Assembly: GCF_900143005.1 (NCBI RefSeq)
Contig: NZ_FRCS01000005.1
Location: 62,001 to 126,000, forward strand
Reading direction: 5' to 3'
From: Cryptosporangium aurantiacum
GTDB taxonomy: Bacteria > Actinomycetota > Actinomycetes > Mycobacteriales > Cryptosporangiaceae
DNA: 64,000 bases
Part shown: in pieces, positions 52,101 through 60,325 of the stretch
Position numbering within the stretch: the stretch's first letter is position 1
How the letters are laid out: each line of letters starts with the position of its first letter
Translations under genes and position numbers: made by a program
Notes under the pieces: generated by a model
Told to the model about the DNA's origin: nothing
The model's input: the letters and a program-made list of their open reading frames with translations, nothing else
Databases searched by the model: none

Positions 52101-54286
52101 TCAGGTTCGGGGTGCGCCTCACGCTCGCAGGGGGGCGGGAGGCGGTCGCCCGGTTGATCCTGATCACGACCGCGGTCGCGCTCGGCACCGGACTACTGCT
52201 GTCGATCCTGGCGGCCGCCAACGCGGTCGACCGCCAGTTCCAGCGGTCCACCTGGCTCACGAGCAGCGACGACCGGCCACCGGACGCCCCGCTCGCCTGG
52301 CTCGGCAGGGAGGACTTCTACGAGGGCCGGACGATCTTCCGGATCGACGTCGCCGCGGTCGGGCCGGACGCCCCGGTGCCACCCGGCGTCGACCGGCTGC
52401 CCCGGCCCGGCGAGTACTTCGTCTCGCCCGCGCTCCGGACGCTGCTCGCCGACACCCCGCGCGAGCAACTCGGCGACCGCTTCCCCGGTGGAGAGTCCGG
52501 CACGATCGGCGCGGAGGCGCTCCCCGATCCGGATTCGCTCGTCATCCTGGTCGGCCGACCCGCGGCAGAGCTCGCGGACGCGCCCGGCGCCGTCCGGGTC
52601 GCCTCGATCAACACCGAGCAACCGGCAATTCAGACCGCGACGCTGCGCCTGATCCTCGGCGTCGTCGGGGCCGGGCTGCTGTTCCCGGTCCTGATCTTCG
52701 TCGGGACGGCGAGCCGCCTGTCGGCGGCCCGCCGCGAGCAGCGGTTCGCTGCCCTCCGGCTGGTGGGGGCCACGCCACGGCAGATCTCGACGATCGCGAC
52801 GGTCGAGTCGGCGGTCGCGGCAGCGCTCGGCACCGCGATCGGGTTCGTGGCGTTCTTCGCCGTGCGGCGTCCACTCGCGGATGTTCCGTTCACCGGCGCG
52901 CCGTTCCACCCCGAGGACGTCGTCGTGCAGTGGCCCGGCGCGCTGCTGGTCGCGGTCGGCATCCCGCTCGCCGCGGCGCTGGCGGCCCGGATCACCCTGC
53001 GGCGGGTCCGGACGTCGCCGCTCGGCGTCGTCCGCAGGGCCACACCGCGGCCGCCCCGGGCGTACCGGCTGATTCCGCTGGTCGCCGGGCTCGCGGAGCT
53101 GGCCTGGTTCGTCGGGCGGCGACCGGAGACCAGCGCCGGCCAGACCACCGCCTACCTGACCGGGATGCTGCTGATCATGGTCGGCCTGGTGATCGCCGGG
53201 CCATGGCTGACGATGCTCGGCTCCCGCGCGCTGGCGGCGCGGTCTCGCCGGCCCGCGACGCTGATCGCGGCCCGCCGCCTCGCCGACGATCCCCGGACCG
53301 CGTTCCGGGCGGTCAGCGGCCTCGTGCTGGCGCTGTTCGTGGCCAGCACCGCGATCGGCGTCATCACGACGATCGTCGCGTACCGCGGTTCGGATCCGAG
53401 CGACACCGCGAACAGCGTGCTCGTGCTTTCGCTCGACGAGCGGACGCCACGCACCCTGCTGCCTCCGACGACACCGGACGCCGCGCTCCGGTCGATACCC
53501 GGGGTCGAGGACGCGGCGACGATCCGGATCGATCCGCCGAACGAGGCGACCGGGGAGTCCCAGCACGGGCCGTACTCGGGTCTCGTACTCTGCGCCGACC
53601 TCGCCCGGACACCGGTGGGCGGAACGTGCGAGCCCGGTGCCGAGGTCGCGTCGGTCTGGGCTCCGGTTCTGGCCGGGCAGGTCGAGCGGGACACGCCGCA
53701 GTCGACCTGGCCGACCGCGCGGATCTCCGCCGCGGAGCTGACGAACATGCCGATCGGCTGGGTTCTGGTCGGGACCGACGGTTCGACGGCGGCGCTGGAG
53801 CGCAGCCGCACGTTCCTGGAGCAGCAGTTTCCCGGCTACCGGGTGCCGCCGGGCACCGACAACGACTTCAACGCGAGCTTCAACAACAGCCTGGTGATCT
53901 GGCAGCGGCTCGCGAACGTCGTGATCCTCGGCAGCCTGCCGATCGCCGGGTGCGGCCTGGCGGTGGCCGTCGTCGGCGGGCTGAGCGAGCGGAAGCGGCC
54001 GTTCGCGCTGCTGCGCCTGTCCGGCGTGCCGCTGCGGATGCTGCGCCGGGTGGTCGCGCTGGAGAGTGCGGTGCCGCTGCTCACGGTCTCCGCGGTCGCG
54101 ATCGGGACCGGGCTACTCGCCGCGCACCTGTTCCTGCGGGCGCAGATGGACTATTCGCTCCGGGCGCCCGGAGTCGAGTACTACGTGATCGTGGCGGTGG
54201 GGTTGGCCGCGTCGCTCGCGGTGCTGGCGTCCACGCTGCCGCTGCTGCGGCGGCTCACCGGCCCGGAGTCAGCCCGGAACGAGTGA
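52097..54286 (+). CDS. FtsX-like ABC permease
   Basis: A 729-residue permease with a long N-terminal extracellular domain after helix 1 and two FtsX-type three-helix blocks (around residues 185-305 and 610-720), plus helices in the middle. It is the VII-type superfamily layout seen in antimicrobial-peptide or lipid exporters. ARREQRFAALRLVGATPRQ and SERKRPFALLRLSGVPLRMLRR are the coupling regions that contact the ATPase. It overlaps the ATPase gene (GTGA). Regulated by PadR in cis, by context. Confidence 0.93.
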   Translation: MIRFGVRLTLAGGREAVARLILITTAVALGTGLLLSILAAANAVDRQFQRSTWLTSSDDRPPDAPLAWLGREDFYEGRTIFRIDVAAVGPDAPVPPGVDRLPRPGEYFVSPALRTLLADTPREQLGDRFPGGESGTIGAEALPDPDSLVILVGRPAAELADAPGAVRVASINTEQPAIQTATLRLILGVVGAGLLFPVLIFVGTASRLSAARREQRFAALRLVGATPRQISTIATVESAVAAALGTAIGFVAFFAVRRPLADVPFTGAPFHPEDVVVQWPGALLVAVGIPLAAALAARITLRRVRTSPLGVVRRATPRPPRAYRLIPLVAGLAELAWFVGRRPETSAGQTTAYLTGMLLIMVGLVIAGPWLTMLGSRALAARSRRPATLIAARRLADDPRTAFRAVSGLVLALFVASTAIGVITTIVAYRGSDPSDTANSVLVLSLDERTPRTLLPPTTPDAALRSIPGVEDAATIRIDPPNEATGESQHGPYSGLVLCADLARTPVGGTCEPGAEVASVWAPVLAGQVERDTPQSTWPTARISAAELTNMPIGWVLVGTDGSTAALERSRTFLEQQFPGYRVPPGTDNDFNASFNNSLVIWQRLANVVILGSLPIAGCGLAVAVVGGLSERKRPFALLRLSGVPLRMLRRVVALESAVPLLTVSAVAIGTGLLAAHLFLRAQMDYSLRAPGVEYYVIVAVGLAASLAVLASTLPLLRRLTGPESARNE

Positions 54287-54301
54287 TCTCCCGGGCTGCG
54301 C

Positions 54302-54892
54302 TCAGGCCGCCTTCTTCAGGTGGTCGAGCGTGGCCCGGCGCAGGTCGTCGAGGTTGACGCCGGCGTCGACGATGACCTTCGCGCCGAGCCCCTCGCCCTC
54401 CCGGATCAGCCCGAGCAGGATGAAATCGCTGTTGATCTCGCGGCTCTGCAGGTGGATCGCCTCCCGCAGCGCGAGTTCGAGAACCTTCTTGGACCGCGGA
54501 GCGAACCGGCTGGTGCCGCTGCGCTTCGAGCGTCCGAACAGCCCACGCCGCTCTTCCTCCTCCGGGACCGGTGTGGGCCACGAGTCCGGGCCCAGCGTCC
54601 GCTCGACGCTGGCCAGCACCGCGTCCAGGTCGATGCCGATGCTGCGCAGCGCCTCGGCGTCCTCGTCGGTGAGCACCCGGCCGGACGTGCCGACCGCGCG
54701 CTGGATGTCGGCCCGGACCCGGTCGTACTCCAGGCCGGCGTCGCGGAGCACCGTGTTGGCGCGGACGTCGTCGTGGGCCAGCATCGCGAGCAGGAGGTGC
54801 TCGGTGCCGATCAGCGGGTGGCGCAACCGGCGCGCCTGGTCACGGGCGTCGAGGACCAGCTCGCGCGCTTCCTTGGTGAACCGTTCGAACAT
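54302..54892 (-). CDS. Clp N-terminal domain protein (ClpC N-domain-like)
   Basis: A 196-residue protein with two Clp-N repeats: residues 1-70 (MFERFTKEARELVLDARDQARRLRHPLIGTEHLLLAML) and about 125-190 (SRFAPRSKKVLELALREAIHLQSREINSDFILLGLI), joined by a polar linker. There is no AAA domain, so it may be an adaptor or decoy for ClpC, or protect aberrant proteins. AAGGAG lies 8 nt before the ATG and overlaps the upstream stop codon. It is the second gene of the HTH operon. Confidence 0.9.
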   Translation of the reverse strand: MFERFTKEARELVLDARDQARRLRHPLIGTEHLLLAMLAHDDVRANTVLRDAGLEYDRVRADIQRAVGTSGRVLTDEDAEALRSIGIDLDAVLASVERTLGPDSWPTPVPEEEERRGLFGRSKRSGTSRFAPRSKKVLELALREAIHLQSREINSDFILLGLIREGEGLGAKVIVDAGVNLDDLRRATLDHLKKAA

Positions 54893-54903
54893 CGATGCGC
54901 TCC

Positions 54904-55131
54904 TTAGTTCCGCGACCCGGGAACTCGCCCGGCGTACTTCTTGTGGACGGCTTGTTTGCTGACTTCGAGGACCTCGGCGATCTCCTGCCAGGACCAGCCC
55001 GCACGGCGGGCGTTCTCGACTTGCACTGCTTCCAGCGTCTCGGCCAGCCGGCGGAGCGCGCGGACGGCGCGAAGGCCGATCCGGGCGTCTCCACTGCTGG
55101 CCGCCGCGGCCAGCTCCGTTGCCTCACTCAT
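54904..55131 (-). CDS. small HTH regulator paired with Clp-N gene
   Basis: A 75-residue protein. The N-terminal helix is RIGLRAVRALRRLAETLEAVQ. The C-terminal HTH (WSWQEIAEVLEVSKQAV, residues about 46-66) is typical of small actinobacterial regulators found beside Clp-N proteins. The start at 55131 is set by a promoter: -35 TTGACG (55162-55167), a 17-bp gap, -10 TACGGT (55139-55144), then 7 nt to the ATG. Two perfect inverted repeats cover these elements, so it is probably autorepressed and leaderless. Confidence 0.88.
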   Translation of the reverse strand: MSEATELAAAASSGDARIGLRAVRALRRLAETLEAVQVENARRAGWSWQEIAEVLEVSKQAVHKKYAGRVPGSRN

Positions 55132-55133
55132 GT

Positions 55134-55179
55134 CGTCAACCGTAGTTGACGCTGCCCACTTCGTCAACCCACATTGACG
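55134..55179 (-). promoter_or_regulatory. promoter with two operators for the HTH/Clp-N operon
   Basis: CGTCAAC-CGTA-GTTGACG (55134-55151) overlaps the -10, and CGTCAA-CCCACA-TTGACG (55162-55179) overlaps the -35. Both are 18 bp with perfect arms, and their starts are 28 bp apart. A dimeric HTH bound at both would block RNA polymerase. Confidence 0.75.
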
Positions 55180-55275
55180 CCTCGCGCCGACCCCGCGCCG
55201 AGTGGACCCACCTGGGCGAGCCATAGCCGCCCCAAACGGGTCCACTCCCCGGGGGCGCCGCCGGGTGAGCCTGCG

Positions 55276-56727
55276 CTACGGGGTGTAGAGCAGGCCGAAG
55301 AACTCGATCAACAGACGCTCGCGTAGGCGCGGCGGGGCCGCGGCGAGGAGCGCGTTGATCTCGGCCATCCGCGCCGGCAGCGCGAACGCGCCCCCGCCGT
55401 CGCCCGGCGCCAGCCCGCCGGCCGCCAGCAAGCCGCCGAACTCCTCGGACGTCAACGTCGACGGATCGAGCGTCCGCAACCACTCGACGATCCCCGCGTC
55501 CACCGCCACCGGCCCGTGCGCGTGTGCCGCCGCGACCGCGTCCCGCAGATCCGCGAGGAACGGCTCGATTTTCGGCGCGCTGGCGGCTGTGACCGTCAGG
55601 TGGAGGTTCGTCGGCAGCGCCCCGAGCGCGAACTGCGGCTGGACGTACCACCCCCGCACGGTCAGCTCGTCGGCCAGCACGAACAGGTCCGGGCCATCGT
55701 CCGCGGCCCCGAACGCAACCAGGCTGGCCTGCGGCGGACCGAGCACCCGCAGCCCCTCCACCGCTTCGACCCCGGCGATCAACGTCCGGGTCGCGGCCAG
55801 CGTCTGCTCGGCCAGCGCGAGGTACCCCTCCTCGCCGAGGTGACGGAGGACCGCCCAGGCCGCGGCCAACGGCGCCGCCGACTTCGTCGACTGCATCGTC
55901 GCGTTGATCATCGAGTAGCCGGGCCAGTCCGCGAACGCGAAGTACTGGCTGCGGCGCAGCTCGGCGTCGCGGTGCAACAGCACCGACGTCCCCTTCGGGG
56001 CGTAAGCGTACTTGTGCAGGTCGACCGAGAGGCTGGTGACGCCGGGCACGCTCAGGTCAAAGCCAGGCATTGGGACGCCGAGCCGGCGCCAGAACGGCAG
56101 CACCCAGCCACCGATGCAGGCGTCCACATGGCACCGGACACCTCGCTCCGCGGCCACCGCAGCGATCTCGACCACCGGATCGATCACCCCGTGGGCGTAC
56201 GACGGCGCGCTCGCCACGACGAGCACGGTCCGGTCGGTGATCGCCGCCGCGACGTCGGCCGGGTCCGGGCGGAACGTGACCGGGTCGACCTCGACCGGAA
56301 CCAGCTCGACCCGGAAGTATTCCGCCGCCTTGGCGAACGCGGCGTGCGCGGTCACCGGTGCCACCAGCTGCGGACGCTCGACGTCGTGCCGCCCGTCCCG
56401 TGCGGCCTTCACCGCGAGCAGGATCGACTCGGTGCCACCGGAGGTCACGGTGCCAACCGTCCCGGGGCCGCCGCCGAGCAGCCTGGCCGCGGCGGCCACG
56501 ACCTCGTTCTCCATCGTCAGCAGCGACGGGAACACCGTCGGGTCGAGACCGTTGAGCCCGGTCACGGCCTCCGCTGCCCGGTGCGCCAGCGCGTCGAGCC
56601 CGGCCAGCCCTGAGTCGTAGACGTACGCCCAGGTGCGACCGCCGTGCGTCGGCAGGTCGGCGGCTCGCAGCGCCGCCAGCTCCGCGAGGACATCCTCGGC
56701 CGGCGCGCCCTGCTTCTCGAGGGTCAT
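55276..56727 (-). CDS. PLP-dependent decarboxylase/lyase (sphingosine-phosphate-lyase-like)
   Basis: A 483-residue group II PLP enzyme. TSGGTESILLAV is the phosphate-binding loop. HVDACIGGWVLPFW has the Asp that pairs with the pyridine nitrogen, and SVDLHKYAYAPKGTSVLL contains the Schiff-base Lys. The sequence is nearer to sphingosine-1-phosphate lyase and aspartate/glutamate decarboxylase-like proteins than to classical glutamate decarboxylases. Its ATG overlaps the stop of the upstream sugar-transporter-like gene, so transporter and enzyme are made together. The substrate is unknown. Confidence 0.88.
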   Translation of the reverse strand: MTLEKQGAPAEDVLAELAALRAADLPTHGGRTWAYVYDSGLAGLDALAHRAAEAVTGLNGLDPTVFPSLLTMENEVVAAAARLLGGGPGTVGTVTSGGTESILLAVKAARDGRHDVERPQLVAPVTAHAAFAKAAEYFRVELVPVEVDPVTFRPDPADVAAAITDRTVLVVASAPSYAHGVIDPVVEIAAVAAERGVRCHVDACIGGWVLPFWRRLGVPMPGFDLSVPGVTSLSVDLHKYAYAPKGTSVLLHRDAELRRSQYFAFADWPGYSMINATMQSTKSAAPLAAAWAVLRHLGEEGYLALAEQTLAATRTLIAGVEAVEGLRVLGPPQASLVAFGAADDGPDLFVLADELTVRGWYVQPQFALGALPTNLHLTVTAASAPKIEPFLADLRDAVAAAHAHGPVAVDAGIVEWLRTLDPSTLTSEEFGGLLAAGGLAPGDGGGAFALPARMAEINALLAAAPPRLRERLLIEFFGLLYTP

Positions 56728-58133
56728 GCTTCTCCGTGGGTCGAGGTAGTCCGATCACCCGGCGGGGCCGTTGGCGCGGTCAGCGTGGCTAGCCGGGCGG
56801 GCGTGAGGTCGTAGCGGCGGAGCAGCGGCAGCGCGACCAGCATGATCAGCGCCGGCAGCACGCTGAAACCGAGGACAATCGCGGTCCGAGCGCTGTCCGG
56901 CTGCGCGTCGGCGTCCACCCCGGACCGATAGCCCCCGAACTGCAACACCAGGCCGAACAGACCAGGGCCGAGCGCGAGCCCCAGCGTCTCGCCGCCGGTC
57001 CAGACGCCGGTGAACACCCCGGCCTGGCGGCGGCCGGTGACCGCTTCGTCGGCGGCGATCGTGTCCGGCAGCATCGCCAGCCCGAACACCTGCTGGCCGG
57101 CGTAACCCACGCCGACCAGCGCGGTGGCGGCGAGCACCGCACCCAGCGGCGCCTCGCCCAGCAGAAACGCCACCCCGATCAACAGCGCGCCGGCCGCGAA
57201 CAGCACCGAGCCGACGACGTACCCGGCGCGCTTGCCGATCCGGGCACCGACCCGGCCCCAGAGCGGTGTGACGATCAGCGCGGGCCCGACAAAACACACG
57301 AACAGCAGCGACGTCGCCCCGTCGTCGTCGAGCGGGCCCGACGCGACGTAGTCGGTGCCGGCCAGCATCACGCCGATGCCCACCGCCTGGATCACGAAGC
57401 AGCCGAGCAGCAGCGCGAACGGACGGTTCCGCCGGGCGACGGCGAGCTGCTTGCGCAACGACGGCTCGCTCTCGTGCACCGAACCGGTCGGCGCCCGCCG
57501 GGTGCCCCAGAACGCCGCGAGTGCCCCCACCGCGATCAGGGCCGCGACCGCCAGCCCGGCGACCCGGTAGCCGTCGCGGCCACCCCCGGCGGCGTCGCGG
57601 ATCGCCGGGGCCGCGGCGCCGGACGCGAGGATGGCGAGCGCCAGCACGGCGATCCGCCAGGTCATCAAGCGAGTGCGCTCGCCGTACGGGTCGGCGGTAC
57701 CCGCGGTGATCTCGGCGGGCATCGCGACGTACGGCACCTGGAAGAACGCGAACGCGGTCGCGGTGGCCAGGAACGCGACCGTGACGTACGCGGCACCGGC
57801 GCCGCCGGAGAACGGCCCGGCGAACAGCGCGGCGAACGTGACCGCGGTACCGAGCCCGCCGACGAGCAGATACGGACGACGCGCGCCCCAACGCGTCGTC
57901 GTGCGATCGGAGATGCGGCCCGCGATGGGGTTGAGCACGACGTCCCACGCCTTGGGCAGGAGGACCAGCAGGCCGGCGAGGCCCGCCGCGACCGCGAGCG
58001 TGTCGGTCAGATAAGGCAGCAACAGCAGCCCCGGCACCGTGCCGAACGCGCCGTTCACCAGCGAACCGGCCGAGTACCCGACGCGGGTGCCGCGGTCCAG
58101 CCGAGGGGTCACCGAAACCGGAGTGGCTGTCAC
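56724..58133 (-). CDS. MFS transporter, MelB/GPH sodium:solute symporter-like
   Basis: A 469-residue, 12-helix permease. The first helix region (GYSAGSLVNGAFGTVPGLLLLPYLTDTLAV), PKAWDVVLNPIAGRISDRT and RWGARRPYLLVGG are the GPH family signature. The upstream frame is open, but the family begins at the GTG at 58133, which has AGGA about 8 nt upstream. It overlaps the decarboxylase gene by 4 bp. It may import the decarboxylase substrate. An inverted repeat (58185-58199) lies upstream. Confidence 0.9.
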   Translation of the reverse strand: MTATPVSVTPRLDRGTRVGYSAGSLVNGAFGTVPGLLLLPYLTDTLAVAAGLAGLLVLLPKAWDVVLNPIAGRISDRTTTRWGARRPYLLVGGLGTAVTFAALFAGPFSGGAGAAYVTVAFLATATAFAFFQVPYVAMPAEITAGTADPYGERTRLMTWRIAVLALAILASGAAAPAIRDAAGGGRDGYRVAGLAVAALIAVGALAAFWGTRRAPTGSVHESEPSLRKQLAVARRNRPFALLLGCFVIQAVGIGVMLAGTDYVASGPLDDDGATSLLFVCFVGPALIVTPLWGRVGARIGKRAGYVVGSVLFAAGALLIGVAFLLGEAPLGAVLAATALVGVGYAGQQVFGLAMLPDTIAADEAVTGRRQAGVFTGVWTGGETLGLALGPGLFGLVLQFGGYRSGVDADAQPDSARTAIVLGFSVLPALIMLVALPLLRRYDLTPARLATLTAPTAPPGDRTTSTHGEA

Positions 58134-58184
58134 GTTCGCATCCTGACGGTTCCGGTGGGCACGGGGGAAGCAGTGGAGATCGAA

Positions 58185-58223
58185 CGCGACAAGGTCGCGC
58201 CCGTCGTCGCATTCTGCAGAATG
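58185..58223. promoter_or_regulatory. two dyads between the GPH transporter and ATL genes
   Basis: CGCGAC-AAG-GTCGCG (58185-58199) and the palindrome CATTCTGCAGAATG (58210-58223). The second contains CAGAAT, 6 nt before the ATL GTG start. They are suited to a regulator acting on both divergent genes. Confidence 0.45.
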
Positions 58224-58228
58224 GGCCG

Positions 58229-58552
58229 GTGACCGCTGCACCCCCGAGTGAGTACGTCGAGCAGGTCCTGGATGTCGTCGACGCGATCCCGCCCGGCCGG
58301 GTGATGAGCTACGGCATGGTCGCCGAGGTCGTGCGAGAACGGACCGGCAGCGGGTCGGCCCGCACGGTCGGCGCGGTGATGGCACGGTACGGCAGCGCGG
58401 TGCCCTGGCACCGGGTGGTGGCGTCCGACGGTCGGCTGCCCCCGGGCCACGAGGACGAGGCGACGCGGCGCCTCCGCGCGGAGGGCGTGTCGTTCCGAGG
58501 TGTCAAGGTCGCGATGGACGCCGCCCGCTGGTGGCCGGGGGAGCTCGATTAA
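58229..58552 (+). CDS. alkyltransferase-like (ATL) DNA repair protein
   Basis: A 107-residue protein of the O6-alkylguanine transferase fold without the reactive Cys: the PCHR motif is PWHR (59-62), with Trp60 in its place, the hallmark of ATL proteins. DNA-binding helices (GRVMSYGMVAEVV, SARTVGAVMARYG) are present. ATL proteins flip alkylated guanines and recruit nucleotide-excision repair. M. tuberculosis Rv3204 is positioned next to the adnAB genes too. The start is GTG with a leaderless -10. Confidence 0.92.
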   Translation: MTAAPPSEYVEQVLDVVDAIPPGRVMSYGMVAEVVRERTGSGSARTVGAVMARYGSAVPWHRVVASDGRLPPGHEDEATRRLRAEGVSFRGVKVAMDAARWWPGELD

Positions 58553-58603
58553 CCCAGCGCATCGAGGGGAAACAGGACCGGCATCCGGACCGGGAGGTGC
58601 CCC

Positions 58604-60085
58604 ATGAGCGTGATGCGCACAAAATCCGTGGAACAGGCCATCCGGGAAACCGAAGAGCCAGAACATCGGTTACGGAAAGACCTGTCCGGGATGGACCTCA
58701 CGGTGTTCGGGATCGGCGTGATCATCGGCACCGGGATCTTCGTCCTCACCGGCGAAGCAGCGCAGGAGTCCGCGGGACCGGCCGTCGCGATCTCGTTCGT
58801 CCTCGCGGCGATCGCCTGCGGCCTGGCCGGGCTCTGTTACGCGGAGTTCGCGTCCACGGTCCCGGTCGCGGGCAGCGCCTACACCTTCTCGTACGCGGGC
58901 ATCGGTGAGTTCGTCGCGTGGATCATCGGCTGGGACCTGATCCTCGAGCTGATGCTCGGGGCGGCCACCGTCTCGGTCGGCTGGTCGCAGTACCTCGCGG
59001 TGCTGCTGGAGTCGCTGGGCTGGAACCTGCCCACGTCGATCGCCAGCGCCGAGGACGGGGTGTTCAACCTGCCCGCGGCGCTGATCGCGCTCGCGCTGAC
59101 CGCCGTCCTGGTGACCGGCATCCGGATCTCGTCCCGGCTCAACGCGGTGATCGTGATGATCAAGCTCGCGGTGGTCCTGTTCGTGATCGTCGCCGGGCTG
59201 TTCTTCGTCAAGGCGTCGAACTACTCGCCGTTCATCCCGCCGACGAAGCCCGCCGAGGATGAATCCGGCCTGTCCGCGACGCTGATCCAGACGATCTTCG
59301 GGTCCGGGCCGGCCAGCTTCGGGGTGAGCGGCATCCTCGCGGCCGCCGCGCTGGTGTTCTTCGCCTATATCGGTTTCGACGTCGTCGCGACCGCCGCCGA
59401 GGAGACCCGGAACCCGCAGCGGGACGTACCGCGCGGGATCCTCGGTTCGCTGGTGGTCTGCACGATCCTCTACGTGGCGGTGTCGCTGGTCGTCGTCGGC
59501 ATGCAGAAGTACAGCGAGCTCGACCCGGAGGCTCCGCTCGCGACGGCGTTCCGCGACGTCGGGCATCCGCTGTTCGCCGACTTCATCACGATCGGGGCGC
59601 TAGCCGGTCTGACGACCGTGATCATGGTGCTGATGCTCGGGCAGAGCCGGGTCGCGTTCGCGATGAGCCGGGACGGCCTGCTGCCGCGCGGCCTCGGCCG
59701 GGTGCATCCGCGATTCGGGACGCCGTACGTCATCACGATCATCGTCGGGATCGTCGTCGCGGTGCTGGCCGGGTTGCTGCCGCTCTCCGCGCTCGCCGAG
59801 ATGGTGAACATCGGGACGCTGTTCGCGTTCGTGCTGGTCTCGATCGCGGTGCTGGTGCTGCGCCGGACCCGGCCGGATCTGCCGCGAGCGTTCCGGGTGC
59901 GGGCGCTGCCGGTCGTCTCGACACTGGCCGTGATCTCGTGCGTGATCCTGATGCTGTTCCTGGAGGTGGCCACCTGGCTGCGGTTCCTGGCGTGGATGGC
60001 GCTGGGATTTGTCATCTACTTCGCCTACGGCCGCACGCACAGCCGCCTGGCCCGGGCCGAGCGCGAGCCGGCGCGCGTCGACTGA
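58604..60085 (+). CDS. APC superfamily cationic amino acid permease
   Basis: A 493-residue permease with 12 to 14 helices. GIGVIIGTGIFVLTGEAA in helix 1 has the unwound substrate-binding GxG, and FFAYIGFDVVATAAEETRNPQRD is the CAT-family signature between helices 6 and 7. It is most similar in outline to YfnA/CAT-type lysine, arginine or broad amino acid transporters. GGGAGG lies about 7 nt before the ATG. A hairpin follows the stop. Confidence 0.92.
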   Translation: MSVMRTKSVEQAIRETEEPEHRLRKDLSGMDLTVFGIGVIIGTGIFVLTGEAAQESAGPAVAISFVLAAIACGLAGLCYAEFASTVPVAGSAYTFSYAGIGEFVAWIIGWDLILELMLGAATVSVGWSQYLAVLLESLGWNLPTSIASAEDGVFNLPAALIALALTAVLVTGIRISSRLNAVIVMIKLAVVLFVIVAGLFFVKASNYSPFIPPTKPAEDESGLSATLIQTIFGSGPASFGVSGILAAAALVFFAYIGFDVVATAAEETRNPQRDVPRGILGSLVVCTILYVAVSLVVVGMQKYSELDPEAPLATAFRDVGHPLFADFITIGALAGLTTVIMVLMLGQSRVAFAMSRDGLLPRGLGRVHPRFGTPYVITIIVGIVVAVLAGLLPLSALAEMVNIGTLFAFVLVSIAVLVLRRTRPDLPRAFRVRALPVVSTLAVISCVILMLFLEVATWLRFLAWMALGFVIYFAYGRTHSRLARAEREPARVD

Positions 60086-60095
60086 CGCCGAGTCA

Positions 60096-60137
60096 CGCGA
60101 AAGTGGCCTTAAAGGGAGCTTAGAGGCCGCTTTCGCG
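60096..60137 (+). terminator. terminator hairpin after the permease gene
   Basis: A 14-bp stem with one wobble, CGCGAAAGTGGCCT (60096-60109) and AGGCCGCTTTCGCG (60124-60137), with a 14-nt loop. There is no T run. Confidence 0.6.
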
Positions 60138-60265
60138 GGAATCCGTGCGGCTTGCTGCGCTGGCTCGCCACGGGGCGGGCGGTGTCGGGCCCTGCGGTGT
60201 GGCCTCGGGGGGCGAGGGCAGGCGAGAACCTCGACGGCGGCGCGGAACGACCGCGCCGCAAGCAA

Positions 60266-60297
60266 CTGGGGCCGGTCGCGGAAGCGACCGGCCCCAG
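60266..60297 (-). terminator. terminator hairpin after moeZ
   Basis: A perfect 14-bp stem, CTGGGGCCGGTCGC (60266-60279) with GCGACCGGCCCCAG (60284-60297), and a GGAA loop, 29 bp beyond the moeZ stop on the minus strand. Confidence 0.65.
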
Positions 60298-60325
60298 CCA
60301 TGCAGGCGTAGCAAAGATTGTGCTT

